DNA of 64,000 nt. Source: Pseudomonas grimontii. GTDB taxonomy: Bacteria; Pseudomonadota; Gammaproteobacteria; Pseudomonadales; Pseudomonadaceae. The stretch's first letter is position 1, and each line of letters starts with the position of its first letter. The notes beneath the pieces were generated by a model. The model was not told the DNA's origin. It ran no database searches and saw only the letters and a program-made list of their open reading frames with translations. The position numbers were made by a program, and so were the translations under genes. The stretch spans positions 62,001 to 126,000 of the forward strand of contig NZ_VFES01000015.1 in the NCBI RefSeq assembly GCF_007858185.1, written 5' to 3'. Shown here in pieces: positions 1 to 9,200 of this stretch.

Positions 1-1428
1 CTCCACATCGTCATCAACGGGCGCAAGGACCTGGCTGCCCAGCTGTATCAGCAGTTGCGCGAAGCCATCGCCACCGGGCGCCTCTCGGCGGGCGCGCAAC
101 TGCCACCCAGCCGCCTGCTGGCCGAGCAACTGGGCGTATCGCGCAAGACCGTGTCCGACACCTACGCCACGTTGACCTATGAAGGCCTGCTGGTGGGCAA
201 GATTGGCCGTGGCACTTTCGTCAACGCGTGGGCGCCACAGCCGAATCGCGTGCAAACCGCCACCGACCTGGCCTGCGCCGCCAACCTGGCGAAATGGCAG
301 GCGCTGCCCTCGCCCATGCACCACCCCACACGCGACACCACGTTGCGCTACGAATTTATCGGCGGCGCCACCAGCCGCAACCAGTTCCCCCAGGATGAAT
401 GGCGGCGCTGCACCCAGGACGCGCTGCGGCGCATCGCCCAGAACAGCGGGTTCTACAGCCAGCCCGAAGGGTTGGCGGCACTGCGCAGTGCCATCGCCGG
501 GCATATCGCGTTTTCCCGTGGGGTCAAATGCCGCGACAGCGACATCGTGGTCACCAACGGCGCGCAACAGGCCTTGGATCTCATCGCCCGTGTGGTGCTG
601 GAACCCGGCAGCATCGTCGCCATGGAAGACCCCGGCTACAGCCCCGCGCGCCACTTGTTCACGGCGATGGGGGCCTTGGTCATCGGTGTTCCCGTCGATG
701 AGCAAGGCATCCAGGTCGATCTGATCCCCGATGGCGCACGGCTGATCTACGTCACGCCCTCCCACCAGTTCCCCCTCGGCATGCCCATGAGCCTGCCACG
801 TCGAGAAGCACTGCTGGCGCGCGCCTTCGCGCTGGGCGCGATCATCATCGAGGACGACTACGACAGCGAGTTCCGCTACGAAGGCCGCCCCACCGATTCC
901 CTGCAAAGCATGGACAGCCGTGGCGTGGTCACCTACGTCGGCACCTTCTCCAAAACCCTGCTGCCCGAGCTGCGCCTGGGCTATGCGGTGCTGCCACCGG
1001 CGATTTACGGCGCGGTGCTCAAGGCCAAGCAATTGACCGACCAGCACAGCTCCACGTTACCGCAATGGGCGCTGGCCAAGTTCATCAGCGAAGGCTATTT
1101 GCTCAAGCATATTCGCCGCTGCCACACCGTGTACGCCGGGCGCCGCGAGCGCATTTTGCAGCGCCTGGCGGCAGACCTGTCGCCGTGGTTCGAAGCGGTG
1201 CCCACCGTGGCCGGGTTCCATATGGCAGCGTTGTGCAAAGTACCGGTGAATATCCCGCTGCTGATGGAATTGGCGCGCCAGGTGGAAGTCGGCCTGTACC
1301 CGCTGGACGTGTTCTTCCACGACACGCCGGTGCGCCCGGGCCTGATCATCGGGTTTGGGGCCATCGAGACCCTCGACATAGACCCGGCGCTGGACAAGGT
1401 GCGCGATATTCTCCAGCAGATTGGCTAA
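1..1428 (+). CDS. MocR/PdxR-type regulator, GntR HTH fused to aminotransferase-like domain (5' end missing)
   Basis: The frame is open to the first base of the window, so the true start lies upstream; the TTG at 55 is only an internal codon. The first ~70 visible codons are a winged-helix GntR domain (AEQLGVSRKTVSDTYATL, with the recognition helix at about 120-180). It is followed by a fold-type I aminotransferase-like domain: the substrate/PLP region QPEGLAALR, the aspartate context EDDYDSEFRYEG, and the PLP-binding lysine in TFSKTLLPELRLGY encoded at about 952. This is the MocR architecture, in which PLP or a PLP-amino acid adduct tunes DNA binding. Such regulators usually control a divergently transcribed gene; that gene would lie left of the window. 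The target is unknown. The downstream gene is convergent and unrelated. Confidence 0.9.
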   Translation, partial: LHIVINGRKDLAAQLYQQLREAIATGRLSAGAQLPPSRLLAEQLGVSRKTVSDTYATLTYEGLLVGKIGRGTFVNAWAPQPNRVQTATDLACAANLAKWQALPSPMHHPTRDTTLRYEFIGGATSRNQFPQDEWRRCTQDALRRIAQNSGFYSQPEGLAALRSAIAGHIAFSRGVKCRDSDIVVTNGAQQALDLIARVVLEPGSIVAMEDPGYSPARHLFTAMGALVIGVPVDEQGIQVDLIPDGARLIYVTPSHQFPLGMPMSLPRREALLARAFALGAIIIEDDYDSEFRYEGRPTDSLQSMDSRGVVTYVGTFSKTLLPELRLGYAVLPPAIYGAVLKAKQLTDQHSSTLPQWALAKFISEGYLLKHIRRCHTVYAGRRERILQRLAADLSPWFEAVPTVAGFHMAALCKVPVNIPLLMELARQVEVGLYPLDVFFHDTPVRPGLIIGFGAIETLDIDPALDKVRDILQQIG

Positions 1429-1558
1429 GGGGGGGCCAGCGGATTGGTCATTGGTCGCTCCCGAGCCTCAGCGCCGTTGCCCACGAGCCCCTGTACAACC
1501 ACGAACAGGTACTGACCCCTCTTCCACAATAATCAGCCGCCCCCCCAATCAAAAATGC

Positions 1559-1583
1559 GGCCGGGGGCTGCCCCCCTCCCACA
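1559..1583. repeat. Single REP element
   Basis: CCGGGGGCTGCCCCCCTCCCACAG-type sequence lies between the convergent mocR and tag genes. It is the inverted form of the GTGGGAGGGGGC-GCCCCC REP consensus seen elsewhere in this window. A G-run/C-run hairpin is possible and could help termination of both genes. Confidence 0.6.
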
Positions 1584-1607
1584 GTTTTAACTGCGTTGGG
1601 TCAGCGG

Positions 1608-2237
1608 CTATGGGCGTTTGAATATGCGGCGCAGCGCTTCAATCTTTGGGCGGCATGCACACCCTTCAAGGTGATCATTGACCATCCCCATCGCCTGCAT
1701 CAACGCATACATCGTGGTCGGCCCCACGAACGTCCAGCCACGTTTCTTCAAGGCTTTGGATAACCGCACCGAGGCCGGTGAAGTGGGATTGCCCGTCCAG
1801 TAAGCCAGGTCCACCGCTGCCGGGCGCTCTTCAGGGCCGGGTTCGAACGCCCACAACCACTGCGCCAGCGAGCCGGTCTCAGCCACCAGCTCACACGCCC
1901 GGCGCGCATTGTTGATGGTGGACACAACCTTCGCCCGATTACGCACGATGCCCGGGTCCTGCATCAACCGCGCGACGTCCGCCTCGCCGTACTGCGCCAC
2001 GCGGCGAAAATCAAAGCCGTCGAACGCCGCCCTGAACTGCTCGCGCTTGCGCAGGATGGTGATCCAGGCCATGCCCGCCTGGAAGCCTTCCAGGCAAATT
2101 TTTTCGTACAGCTGAACATCATCCGCCACCGGCACGCCCCACTCGTGATCGTGATAACGGGGGTATTCCGGCGCGGCCGTGCGCCAGGTGCAGTGGGTCT
2201 GCCCTGCTTCGTCGGTGGTCAGTCCTGGTTTGTCCAT
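1608..2237 (-). CDS. tag: DNA-3-methyladenine glycosylase I
   Basis: 209 residues, slightly longer than E. coli Tag. The protein removes 3-methyladenine from alkylated DNA in base-excision repair. Visible Tag signatures are the N-terminal CTW (residues ~16-18, first zinc-site cysteine), HDHEWGVP (second ligand region), LEGFQAGMAWITILRKRE with the glutamate that specifies base recognition, and the C-terminal NDHLEGCACR with the His and Cys that complete the zinc snap. The ATG at 2237 is preceded by GAGGTGATGG, a good ribosome-binding site. It is divergent from the transporter at 2470, with a 232-bp shared control region. No defects seen. Confidence 0.95.
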   Translation of the reverse strand: MDKPGLTTDEAGQTHCTWRTAAPEYPRYHDHEWGVPVADDVQLYEKICLEGFQAGMAWITILRKREQFRAAFDGFDFRRVAQYGEADVARLMQDPGIVRNRAKVVSTINNARRACELVAETGSLAQWLWAFEPGPEERPAAVDLAYWTGNPTSPASVRLSKALKKRGWTFVGPTTMYALMQAMGMVNDHLEGCACRPKIEALRRIFKRP

Positions 2238-2323
2238 CCATCACCTCATGTGCCTGGCGGCGGATGATAAGCGAAAAAAATTGCGCCCCGCCAACCGCTC
2301 AAGCATCAACCTTCGCGACCAAC

Positions 2324-2334
2324 TGGTCAGACCG
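2324..2334. promoter_or_regulatory. Candidate FadR-subfamily GntR operator 1
   Basis: TGGTCAGACCG contains the perfect dyad GGTC-A-GACC and fits the FadR/FCD-type operator pattern TnGTnnnACnA except at the last base. It lies ~140 bp upstream of the dicarboxylate transporter, whose downstream neighbours are two FCD regulators. The regulatory assignment is inference. Confidence 0.45.
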
Positions 2335-2360
2335 GGACCTGTCAACCGACGAAGAATGAC

Positions 2361-2390
2361 TTGTTATTTCAAAAATACCTGGCCTAGACT
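2361..2390 (+). promoter_or_regulatory. Weak sigma70-like promoter candidate for the transporter gene
   Basis: TTGTTA and TAGACT are separated by 18 bp. Each hexamer matches the consensus at four positions. The candidate sits between the two operator-like sites, which is where a repressed promoter would be expected, but the match is poor and unverified. Confidence 0.25.
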
Positions 2391-2409
2391 GGCGACGCAC
2401 TGGACTTAC

Positions 2410-2420
2410 CGGTATGACCA
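2410..2420. promoter_or_regulatory. Candidate FadR-subfamily GntR operator 2
   Basis: CGGTATGACCA fits TnGTnnnACnA except at the first base. It lies 50 bp before the transporter start and 76 bp after operator candidate 1. Two half-perfect sites bracketing one promoter are more suggestive than either alone. Confidence 0.4.
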
Positions 2421-2469
2421 CAACAATTAAGCCCTGGAACCACCAGGGCACCGAATAGAGATCCCTCCC

Positions 2470-3780
2470 ATGCTCAGATGGTGCTCGCGTTCGATTTTCC
2501 TGCAAGTCGTGATTGGCCTGATGCTCGGCATCGTCTGCGGCCTGGCCCTTCCCGAATTCTCCTCGCAACTCAAACCCCTGGGTGACGGCTTTATCAAGCT
2601 GATCAAGATGCTGATCGGCCTAATCGTGTTCTGCGTAGTGGTCAGTGGTATTTCCGGTGCCGGCGACTTGAAGAAGGTCGGGCGCATCGGCCTCAAGTCG
2701 GTGATCTACTTTGAAGTGCTCACCACCATCGCCCTGGTGATCGGCCTGATCATGGCCTTCAGCACCGGGATCGGCACCGGCGCCAATATTCACCTGGAAC
2801 AACTGTCCTCCGCCGGTCTCAATGAACTGGCCGACAAGGGCCAACACATCAAGGGCACCAGCCAGTTCCTGATGGACCTGATCCCCAACTCGGTGATCGG
2901 CGCCTTTGCCGACAACAACGTCCTGCAAGTGCTGCTGTTTTCGGTGCTGTTCGGCAGCGCGTTGAACCTGGTGGGCGAAGCGGCGTCGGGCATCACTCGG
3001 CTGATCAATGAACTGAGCCATGTGATCTTTCGCATCATGGGCATGATCGTGCGCCTGGCGCCGATCGGCGTGTTTGGTGCAATCGCCTTCACCACCAGCA
3101 CCTACGGGCTGGACTCCCTGCAACACTTGGGCAGCCTGGTGGGCCTGTTCTACCTGACCTGCTTTGCATTTGTCGCGCTGATCCTCGGCCTGGTGATGCG
3201 CCTGTCGGGCCTGCGCATGCTGCCGTTGCTCAAGTACCTGCGCGAAGAACTGCTGATCGTGATGGGCACCGCTTCCTCCGACGCCGTGCTGCCGCAGGTC
3301 ATGCGCAAACTCGAACACCTGGGCATTGGCAGCTCCACCGTGGGCCTGGTGATTCCGACCGGGTACTCCTTCAACCTCGACGGTTTCTCGATCTACCTGA
3401 CCCTGGCCATCGTGTTTATCGCCAACGCCACCGGCACGCCACTGTCGATGACCGACTTGCTGACCATCCTGCTGGTGTCGCTGATCACCTCCAAGGGCGC
3501 CCACGGGATTCCGGGGTCCGCGCTGGTGATCCTGGCGGCAACGCTTACGGCCATCCCGGCAATTCCGGTAGTCGGCTTGGTGCTGGTGTTGGCGGTGGAC
3601 TGGTTCATGGGCATCGGTCGCGCATTGACCAACCTGATCGGCAACTGCGTCGCCACCGTAGCCATCGCCCGTTGGGAAAAAGACATCGATATACAGCGCG
3701 CCAACAAAGTGCTGGACGGCCAGCAAGGCTATGCCTTCCAGGCCAAGAAGCCGGTACTGCCGGCGCATCAGGAGTTCTAA
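2470..3780 (+). CDS. dctA: DctA-type dicarboxylate:cation symporter (DAACS family)
   Basis: 436 residues, normal for the family, with about eight hydrophobic segments plus re-entrant loops. The protein should import C4-dicarboxylates or a related organic acid across the inner membrane using a proton or sodium gradient. Family landmarks are KPLGDGFIKLIKM near residue 40, the serine-rich re-entrant motif GTASSDAVLP (SSESALP in classical DctA), IPTGYSFNLDG, ITSKGAHGIPGS and the C-terminal GRALTNLIGNCVATV. The changes in the SSESALP box and the GIPGS motif suggest a substrate preference not identical to housekeeping DctA. The start is uncertain because only a weak AGAG precedes the ATG. Two FCD-type GntR genes follow on the same strand and two matching operator-like sites precede it, so local repression is likely. 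Confidence 0.85.
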   Translation: MLRWCSRSIFLQVVIGLMLGIVCGLALPEFSSQLKPLGDGFIKLIKMLIGLIVFCVVVSGISGAGDLKKVGRIGLKSVIYFEVLTTIALVIGLIMAFSTGIGTGANIHLEQLSSAGLNELADKGQHIKGTSQFLMDLIPNSVIGAFADNNVLQVLLFSVLFGSALNLVGEAASGITRLINELSHVIFRIMGMIVRLAPIGVFGAIAFTTSTYGLDSLQHLGSLVGLFYLTCFAFVALILGLVMRLSGLRMLPLLKYLREELLIVMGTASSDAVLPQVMRKLEHLGIGSSTVGLVIPTGYSFNLDGFSIYLTLAIVFIANATGTPLSMTDLLTILLVSLITSKGAHGIPGSALVILAATLTAIPAIPVVGLVLVLAVDWFMGIGRALTNLIGNCVATVAIARWEKDIDIQRANKVLDGQQGYAFQAKKPVLPAHQEF

Positions 3781-3806
3781 CGCTGTCTCATGGGCAACCC
3801 TGGCTA

Positions 3807-3894
3807 ATGTGGGAGGGGGCTTGCCCCCGATGAGGACGGTCAGTTGATATATCTGTAACTGATCCACCGCCATCGCGGGCAACCCTCCCACATG
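3807..3894. repeat. REPIN (two inverted REP sequences)
   Basis: ATGTGGGAGGGGGCTTGCCCCCGATG at the left is mirrored by a degenerate CCATCGCGGGCAACCCTCCCACAT at the right, with a ~35-bp spacer containing CAGTTGATATATCTGTAACTG. It separates the transporter from the regulator and could form a long hairpin at the end of the transporter transcript. Confidence 0.8.
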
Positions 3895-3925
3895 ACTGTA
3901 TTAGCAACATTAAGGAAGTATCGAC

Positions 3926-4627
3926 GTGATCAGCACCTCAACCGTCGTCAATTCAGTCGTAGAAAAACTCCGCGCCGCCCTGGCACGAGGCCAGTGGCGC
4001 CGCGGCGAAATGTTGCCCGGCCAGCGCGAACTGGCCGAACAGATGGGCATCAGCCGCCCCAGCCTGCGTGAAGCGGTGATCGTGCTCGAAACCCTCGGCC
4101 TGGTGCGCTCCATGCCCGGCAAAGGCGTGGTCGTGCTCGAAACCAGCATCAGCGAACCGCAATCATCCGACGCCGTGGCCGACGCCAGCCTCGAAGACAT
4201 CCTGCAACTGCGCTACACCCTCGAACCCTTCATCGTCGGCCTGGTAGCCCAGTCCATCAGCAGCAAGGAAGTCGGCCAATTGCGCCTGACCCTGATGGAC
4301 ATGCGCGAAGCCCTGGATGCCGGGGACGCCGAAGCCGGCATGAACGCCTACCTCGACTTTCATGAAGAACTGTTCGCGCTCACCTCCAACCCGATCTTCC
4401 AGAACGTGGTGCAGCAAACCAGCAACGCCCTCAAGCAAAGCGCCCAGGTGCTGCGCAACTCCCCCGAGCACCTGGCGGAGCGCTTACAGGAAAATGAAGC
4501 GGTGGTACGCGCCATCCGCAACAAGAACAGCGCCCTGGCCAGCGCCGAGATGCGTCGGCATATCCTCCAGGAAGGCCTGCGCATGGGCATTCACTTGAAC
4601 ATCCCGGACGACCACCTGGGCAGTTGA
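3926..4627 (+). CDS. GntR-family transcriptional regulator, FadR/FCD subfamily
   Basis: 233 residues starting at GTG, chosen because AAGGAAG lies 9-13 bp upstream. The N-terminal winged helix includes LPGQRELAEQMGISRPSLREAVIVLETLGLV (recognition helix at ~40-60). The C-terminal all-alpha FCD ligand domain carries the metal/ligand histidine context FHEELF and the terminal MRRHILQEGL. The closest recognisable relatives are PdhR/LldR-like repressors that sense 2-oxo or hydroxy acids. Its position just after a dicarboxylate transporter and before a second FCD regulator suggests it governs that uptake system; the effector is unknown. Confidence 0.88.
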   Translation: MISTSTVVNSVVEKLRAALARGQWRRGEMLPGQRELAEQMGISRPSLREAVIVLETLGLVRSMPGKGVVVLETSISEPQSSDAVADASLEDILQLRYTLEPFIVGLVAQSISSKEVGQLRLTLMDMREALDAGDAEAGMNAYLDFHEELFALTSNPIFQNVVQQTSNALKQSAQVLRNSPEHLAERLQENEAVVRAIRNKNSALASAEMRRHILQEGLRMGIHLNIPDDHLGS

Positions 4628-4644
4628 TTTTTTGGAGACCGGCC

Positions 4645-5349
4645 ATGACCGCTCACGCCCTGCAATACGACCCCTTCCTGCCCACCCTGCGCCTGGTGGC
4701 CGGCAAAAAACCTTCGGTGGATGACATCTATCCACGGTTGTTCGACGCCATCCTCGAGCAACGCATCGCCCCGTCCAGCCGCTTTACCGAAGAAGGCCTG
4801 GGCGAAAGCTTTGGCGTGAGTCGCAGCGTGATCCGTCGGGTGCTGGCCAAGCTGTCCCACCAGCAAGTGGTCATTCTGCGCCCCAACCAGAGGGCCCAGG
4901 TGGCGGCGCCGGATGCCCAGCAGGCGCGGCAGATTCTGGAAGCACGGCGCATGACCGAGATCACGGTGGTCCAATTGGCCTGCGCCCAGGCAACATCCGC
5001 GCAGATACGCCAGTTGCGCGAGCTGATAGCACGGGAACGCGACTGTATAGAACGCAACCAGCGTGGGCCGGCGATTCGATTGTCCGGGGAGTTTCACCTG
5101 CAATTGGCGGCGATGGCAGGTAATGCGCCGTTGGCGCAGTTTCTCAACAGCCTGGTGCCGTTGACGTCGCTGATCATTGCCCAGTTTGAAGCGCAAGCCT
5201 GCACGTACTGTGCGTGGCAGGAGCATGCAGCGATTGTCGATGCGGTCGAACAGCGCGACGGGAACGGCGCGGTAAGCCTGATGACGCAACACCTGGATCA
5301 CCTGGAAGCCAAGCTACTCAGTGGCGATGCGCGAAAGAGCACACGCTGA
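4645..5349 (+). CDS. Second GntR-family FCD regulator
   Basis: 234 residues. The ATG at 4645 is preferred over the in-frame TTG at 4624 because GGAGA lies 7-11 bp upstream and the TTG overlaps the preceding gene. The HTH reads TEEGLGESFGVSRSVIRRVLAKLSHQQVV, followed by an FCD-type helical domain with the FHLQLAAMAGN and MTQHLDHLE histidine positions. The gene is 17 bp downstream of the other FCD regulator and probably co-transcribed. Two consecutive regulators of the same subfamily beside one transporter may respond to different effectors or act on different operators. No metabolic gene is linked, so the target is not certain. Confidence 0.88.
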   Translation: MTAHALQYDPFLPTLRLVAGKKPSVDDIYPRLFDAILEQRIAPSSRFTEEGLGESFGVSRSVIRRVLAKLSHQQVVILRPNQRAQVAAPDAQQARQILEARRMTEITVVQLACAQATSAQIRQLRELIARERDCIERNQRGPAIRLSGEFHLQLAAMAGNAPLAQFLNSLVPLTSLIIAQFEAQACTYCAWQEHAAIVDAVEQRDGNGAVSLMTQHLDHLEAKLLSGDARKSTR

Positions 5350-5398
5350 CTATCTGCGATAACCAAGGCAATTTGCGAAATGGCCGACAATTCCGATT

Positions 5399-5428
5399 GG
5401 CACTGAACTGCAAAATTCATTCAGTGCC
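5399..5428. promoter_or_regulatory. Inverted repeat upstream of secreted protein gene
   Basis: GGCACTGA and TCAGTGCC form an exact 8-bp dyad separated by 14 bases, 50 bp after the FCD regulator and about 50 bp before the secreted protein. It may act as a terminator without a T-run or as an operator; the sequence cannot decide. Confidence 0.35.
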
Positions 5429-5476
5429 GAGTTCGTTACAGACCACGGCCCTTTTTCCAAAAAGCTTTACACGCGG

Positions 5477-6097
5477 ATGAATACATCTATGCAAGCCACC
5501 GTCTTTACACTGTTCGCAGCCCTTTTTATTACCAGTGCACAGGTATCTGCCGAGTCAGTTGCCGAGACTCATATCATCACTCCAGCGCATCCTATCTGGC
5601 TGCTTGAACGACCCTACGCAGACGGCCCGATGCTGACCGCACGTACTTTTGGAGGGAGTGCTTACGGCGATTACCACGGGAAGGCCAACCTTGCGATCAG
5701 CTGTCACCCACAGAACCCAGAAGCCCACCTGACGCTGGAAATCAGCCCGCAATCGCTGGGCTTTGACATCGATCCATTTGAAGGCAAGGATGCCAGCGCC
5801 AATGGGCCACTGAGTATCACGACAGGACGACGCACCGCCGTCGATCACTCGGTAAATGGCGTCTGGAATGACGGTGGGGCTTTCCAGATAGATACGATCT
5901 TTGCGCTCAGCACCTTTGTCCCGCGAAATGAATTAGCCTACTGGGCCAGCGATGCCTCGCGCGGGCAAACACTGACACTCTCACTGGCGCCCGCGAAAGA
6001 GGGTGGCAAGCCATTGACTGCAACGTTCTCATTACCAGCAAACAATAGTGGGTTGAAAAAAGCCATCCAGCCTTGCCTGGGTGCTGCCAGCGCGTGA
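5477..6097 (+). CDS. Secreted/periplasmic protein of unknown function
   Basis: 206 residues; I do not recognise the family. The first ~26 residues form a Sec-type signal peptide (VFTLFAALFITSAQVSAES, cleavage expected after VSA). The mature part is mostly predicted beta structure with one cysteine in SCHP near residue 75 and another near the C terminus (QPCLGA), which could form a disulfide. A second in-frame ATG at 5489 would shorten the signal peptide by four residues, and neither ATG has a strong Shine-Dalgarno. The gene stands alone and ends at a REPIN and a bidirectional terminator shared with gdhB. Confidence 0.65.
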   Translation: MNTSMQATVFTLFAALFITSAQVSAESVAETHIITPAHPIWLLERPYADGPMLTARTFGGSAYGDYHGKANLAISCHPQNPEAHLTLEISPQSLGFDIDPFEGKDASANGPLSITTGRRTAVDHSVNGVWNDGGAFQIDTIFALSTFVPRNELAYWASDASRGQTLTLSLAPAKEGGKPLTATFSLPANNSGLKKAIQPCLGAASA

Positions 6098-6112
6098 GAA
6101 CACTCGGTCACC

Positions 6113-6198
6113 CTGTAGGAGCTGGCTTACCATTGATGATGCCGGTGGGTTCGCCGAAAGGCTAAGGGCTTCATCGCCGGCAAGCCGGCTCCTACAGG
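6113..6198. repeat. REPIN of the TGTAGGAGC class
   Basis: CTGTAGGAGCTGGCTTAC at the left and GCAAGCCGGCTCCTACAGG at the right are near-inverted copies around a ~50-bp centre. This is a different REP class from the GTGGGAGGGGG elements in the rest of the window. Confidence 0.8.
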
Positions 6199-6215
6199 AA
6201 TTCAACGCACACAAA

Positions 6216-6247
6216 AAAGCCCCCGCATCTCACAATGTGGGGGCTTT
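6216..6247. terminator. Bidirectional rho-independent terminator
   Basis: AAAGCCCCC (6216-6224) pairs with GGGGGCTTT (6239-6247), with additional pairing GCAT/ATGT inside. An A-run precedes it and T-rich sequence follows, so it can end transcripts from the secreted-protein gene (+) and gdhB (-). Confidence 0.85.
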
Positions 6248-6262
6248 CGTTTTACCAAGGCA

Positions 6263-9200
6263 TCAAGCCGGTTGCAGCACCGACTGTCCACTCAACGCCA
6301 GGTCCAGCAACTCACGGTTGGCCACCGCGTACATGGCGTAGTCCGTGCCGACCGCAGCACGGATTTCCACCATCATTGCGACCCAACGATCGGCCATGTC
6401 CTTGTGCTGCTCAAGCCACAAGGCCACGCGGGCTTCCATGTCTTGCGGCGCGTCGGCCATTTGCAGGACGGAAATGGTGATCGCCCGTTGCTGCCAGTCC
6501 ACATCGTCGCGGAACGCTTCGCGCGCCTGGGCCTGCCAGTTGTTGGCCACGGGCAGATCGCTGATCTGCTGCAGGTACCACGGCAAATCCAGGGCGCTGC
6601 CGACGGCGAAGTAGGCCTTGGCCACTTCGGCGGCGTCATGCCCGGTGACGTCGGCGGCTTCGATGATCGGCAGCAAGGTGTACAGGTGGGTAGTGCCTGC
6701 AACCATGCGCGCCAACAACTCCGGCACGCCGGCTTCGGTGTAGGCCTGGTAGCGGGTCTGCCAGCCTTCGCGGGTCGGACCTTCCAGCAGTTCGTCGAGC
6801 TTGAGGCCCAACGCGGCCAGGTGCGGACCGAAATGTGCGGTGTCACGGCCAGCGTCCTGCTCGTTGCGACGGCTGCGCAGGAACCAGCGCGTGGCGCGAC
6901 GGCCCAGGCGCATCAGCTCATCCATCAACTGCAATTGCACGTCAGCGGAGACCTGGTGGTCCAGGGCTTCAATCTGGCGGAACCAATGCGGGAGGTGGAA
7001 GATGTCACGCACGATCACATAAGCACCGGCCACGTTCGCCGGGCTCATGCCCGTCGACTCCTTGAGTCGCTGAACGAAGGTGATGCCCATGTGGTTGACC
7101 AGGTCGTTGGCGATCTGGGTGCTGACGATCTCGCGCTTCAGGCGGTGGCGACGCATGGCCTCGCCGAACTTGGCGACCAGGCTCGGTGGGAACGCGGTCT
7201 CCATGTCACGGGTGAGGTATTCGTCATCCGGTACCTGCGACTTGAGCAGCGCTTCCTTGAGGTCGATCTTGCTGTAGGAGATCAGCACCGACAGCTCCGG
7301 ACGGGTCAGGCCCTTGCCGGTCGCGGCGCGCTCGGTGAGCTGCTCCTCGGTCGGCAGGTACTCGATGGCGCGGTCCAGCTTGCCACGGCCTTCCAGGTCG
7401 CTCATCAGGCGTTTGTACTCGGCGGCACGCTCGTAGGCACGGCGCGCAGCCAGGGACAGGGCCTGGGTCTGCTTGTAGTTGTTGCCCAACACCAGGCTGC
7501 CGACTTCGTCGGTCATGCTCGCCAGCAACTGGTTGCGTTGCTTGTCGGTCATGTCACCGGCCTGCACCACTTCGTTGAGCAGGATCTTGATGTTCACTTC
7601 GTGGTCGGAGCAGTCCACACCACCGGCGTTGTCGATGAAGTCGGTGTTGGAACCGCCGCCATTGAGGCCGAACTCCACACGACCCAGCTGGGTCATGCCG
7701 AGGTTACCGCCCTCGCCCACCACTTTGCAGCGCAGCTCGTTGCCGTTGACACGCAGCGCGTCGTTGGCCTTGTCGCCTACATCGGCATGGCTTTCAGTGC
7801 TGGCCTTGACGTAGGTACCGATACCGCCGTTCCACAACAGGTCCACCGGCGCCTTGAGCAAGGCGTTCAGCAGTTCGGTCGGGGTCAGCTTGTCGGCCTT
7901 GATATCGAAGCGTTCTTTCATCTGTGGCGAGATGGCAATGCTCTTCGCGCTGCGCGAGAAGATACCGCCGCCTTCGGACATGATGCTGGTGTCGTAGTCG
8001 GTCCAGGCCGAACGCGGCAGCTCGAACATGCGCTGGCGCTCGACGAAGCTGGTGGCCGGGTTCGGGTTCGGGTCGATGAAGATATGCAGGTGATTGAAGG
8101 CCGCGACCAGTTGCAGCTTATCGGACATCAACAGGCCGTTACCGAACACGTCACCGGCCATATCGCCGACGCCCACCACAGTGATGCTGTCTTCCTGCAC
8201 GTTGATGCCGCGCTCACGGAAGTGACGCTGCACACCGACCCACGCGCCCTTGGCGGTGATGCCCATTTTCTTGTGGTCGTAACCGGCGGAACCGCCGGAG
8301 GCGAACGCATCGCCCAGCCAGAAGCCGTAGTCGATGGCGATGCCGTTGGCGATGTCGGAGAAGGTCGCAGTGCCCTTGTCCGCAGCGACTACCAGGTACG
8401 GGTCATCGTCGTCATGGCGCACGACATTGGCCGGCGGCACCAGGGCGCCGTCCTTGAGGTTGTCGGTGATGTCCAGCAAGCCGGAAATGAAGATGCGGTA
8501 GCAGGCGATGCCCTCGGCCGCAATCTCGTCACGGCTGCCACCCAGTGGCAGGCGACGCGGCAGGAAGCCGCCCTTGGCGCCCACCGGCACGATCACCGAG
8601 TTCTTCACTTGCTGGGCTTTTACCAGGCCGAGCACTTCGGTCCGGAAGTCTTCTTCACGGTCGGACCAGCGCAGGCCGCCACGGGCAACGTTGCCAAAGC
8701 GCAGGTGCACGCCTTCGACACGCGGCGAGTAGACGAAGATTTCAAACTTCGGCACCGGCTTGGGCAGCTCAGGGATCGCGCGCGGGTCGAACTTGAAGCT
8801 GAAGTACGACTTGTTCTGGCCGTTGGCGTCGGTCTGGTAGAAGTTGGTGCGCAGGGTGGCCTTGATCAAGTCCAGGTAGCGACGCAGGATGCGGTCTTCG
8901 TTGAGCACCTGGACGTCGTCCAGCGCCGTGAGGATCGCTTGTTCCAGGCGTTGCTGCTTGTCTTCCAGGTCATCGGCGGTGAGCTTGCGCGCCAGGTAAA
9001 AGCGGGTCTTGAACAACCGGGTCAACTCGCGGGCGATGTCGGTGTGGTTGTTCAGGGTGCTGGCGATGTAGCCGAGGTCGAAGCCCAGGCGGATTTGTTT
9101 CAGGTAACGGGCGTAGGCACGCAGCAGCGCGACGTCGCGCCATGGCAGGCCGGCGGTGAGTACCAAGCGGTTGAACGCATCGTTCTCGGCATCGCCATGC

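Noticed and set aside
5398..5413. TGGCAC...TGC resembling a sigma54 -24/-12 promoter before the secreted protein gene
   Set aside because: The GG and GC elements are separated by nine bases and not ten, and the sequence is better explained by the 8-bp dyad it belongs to.
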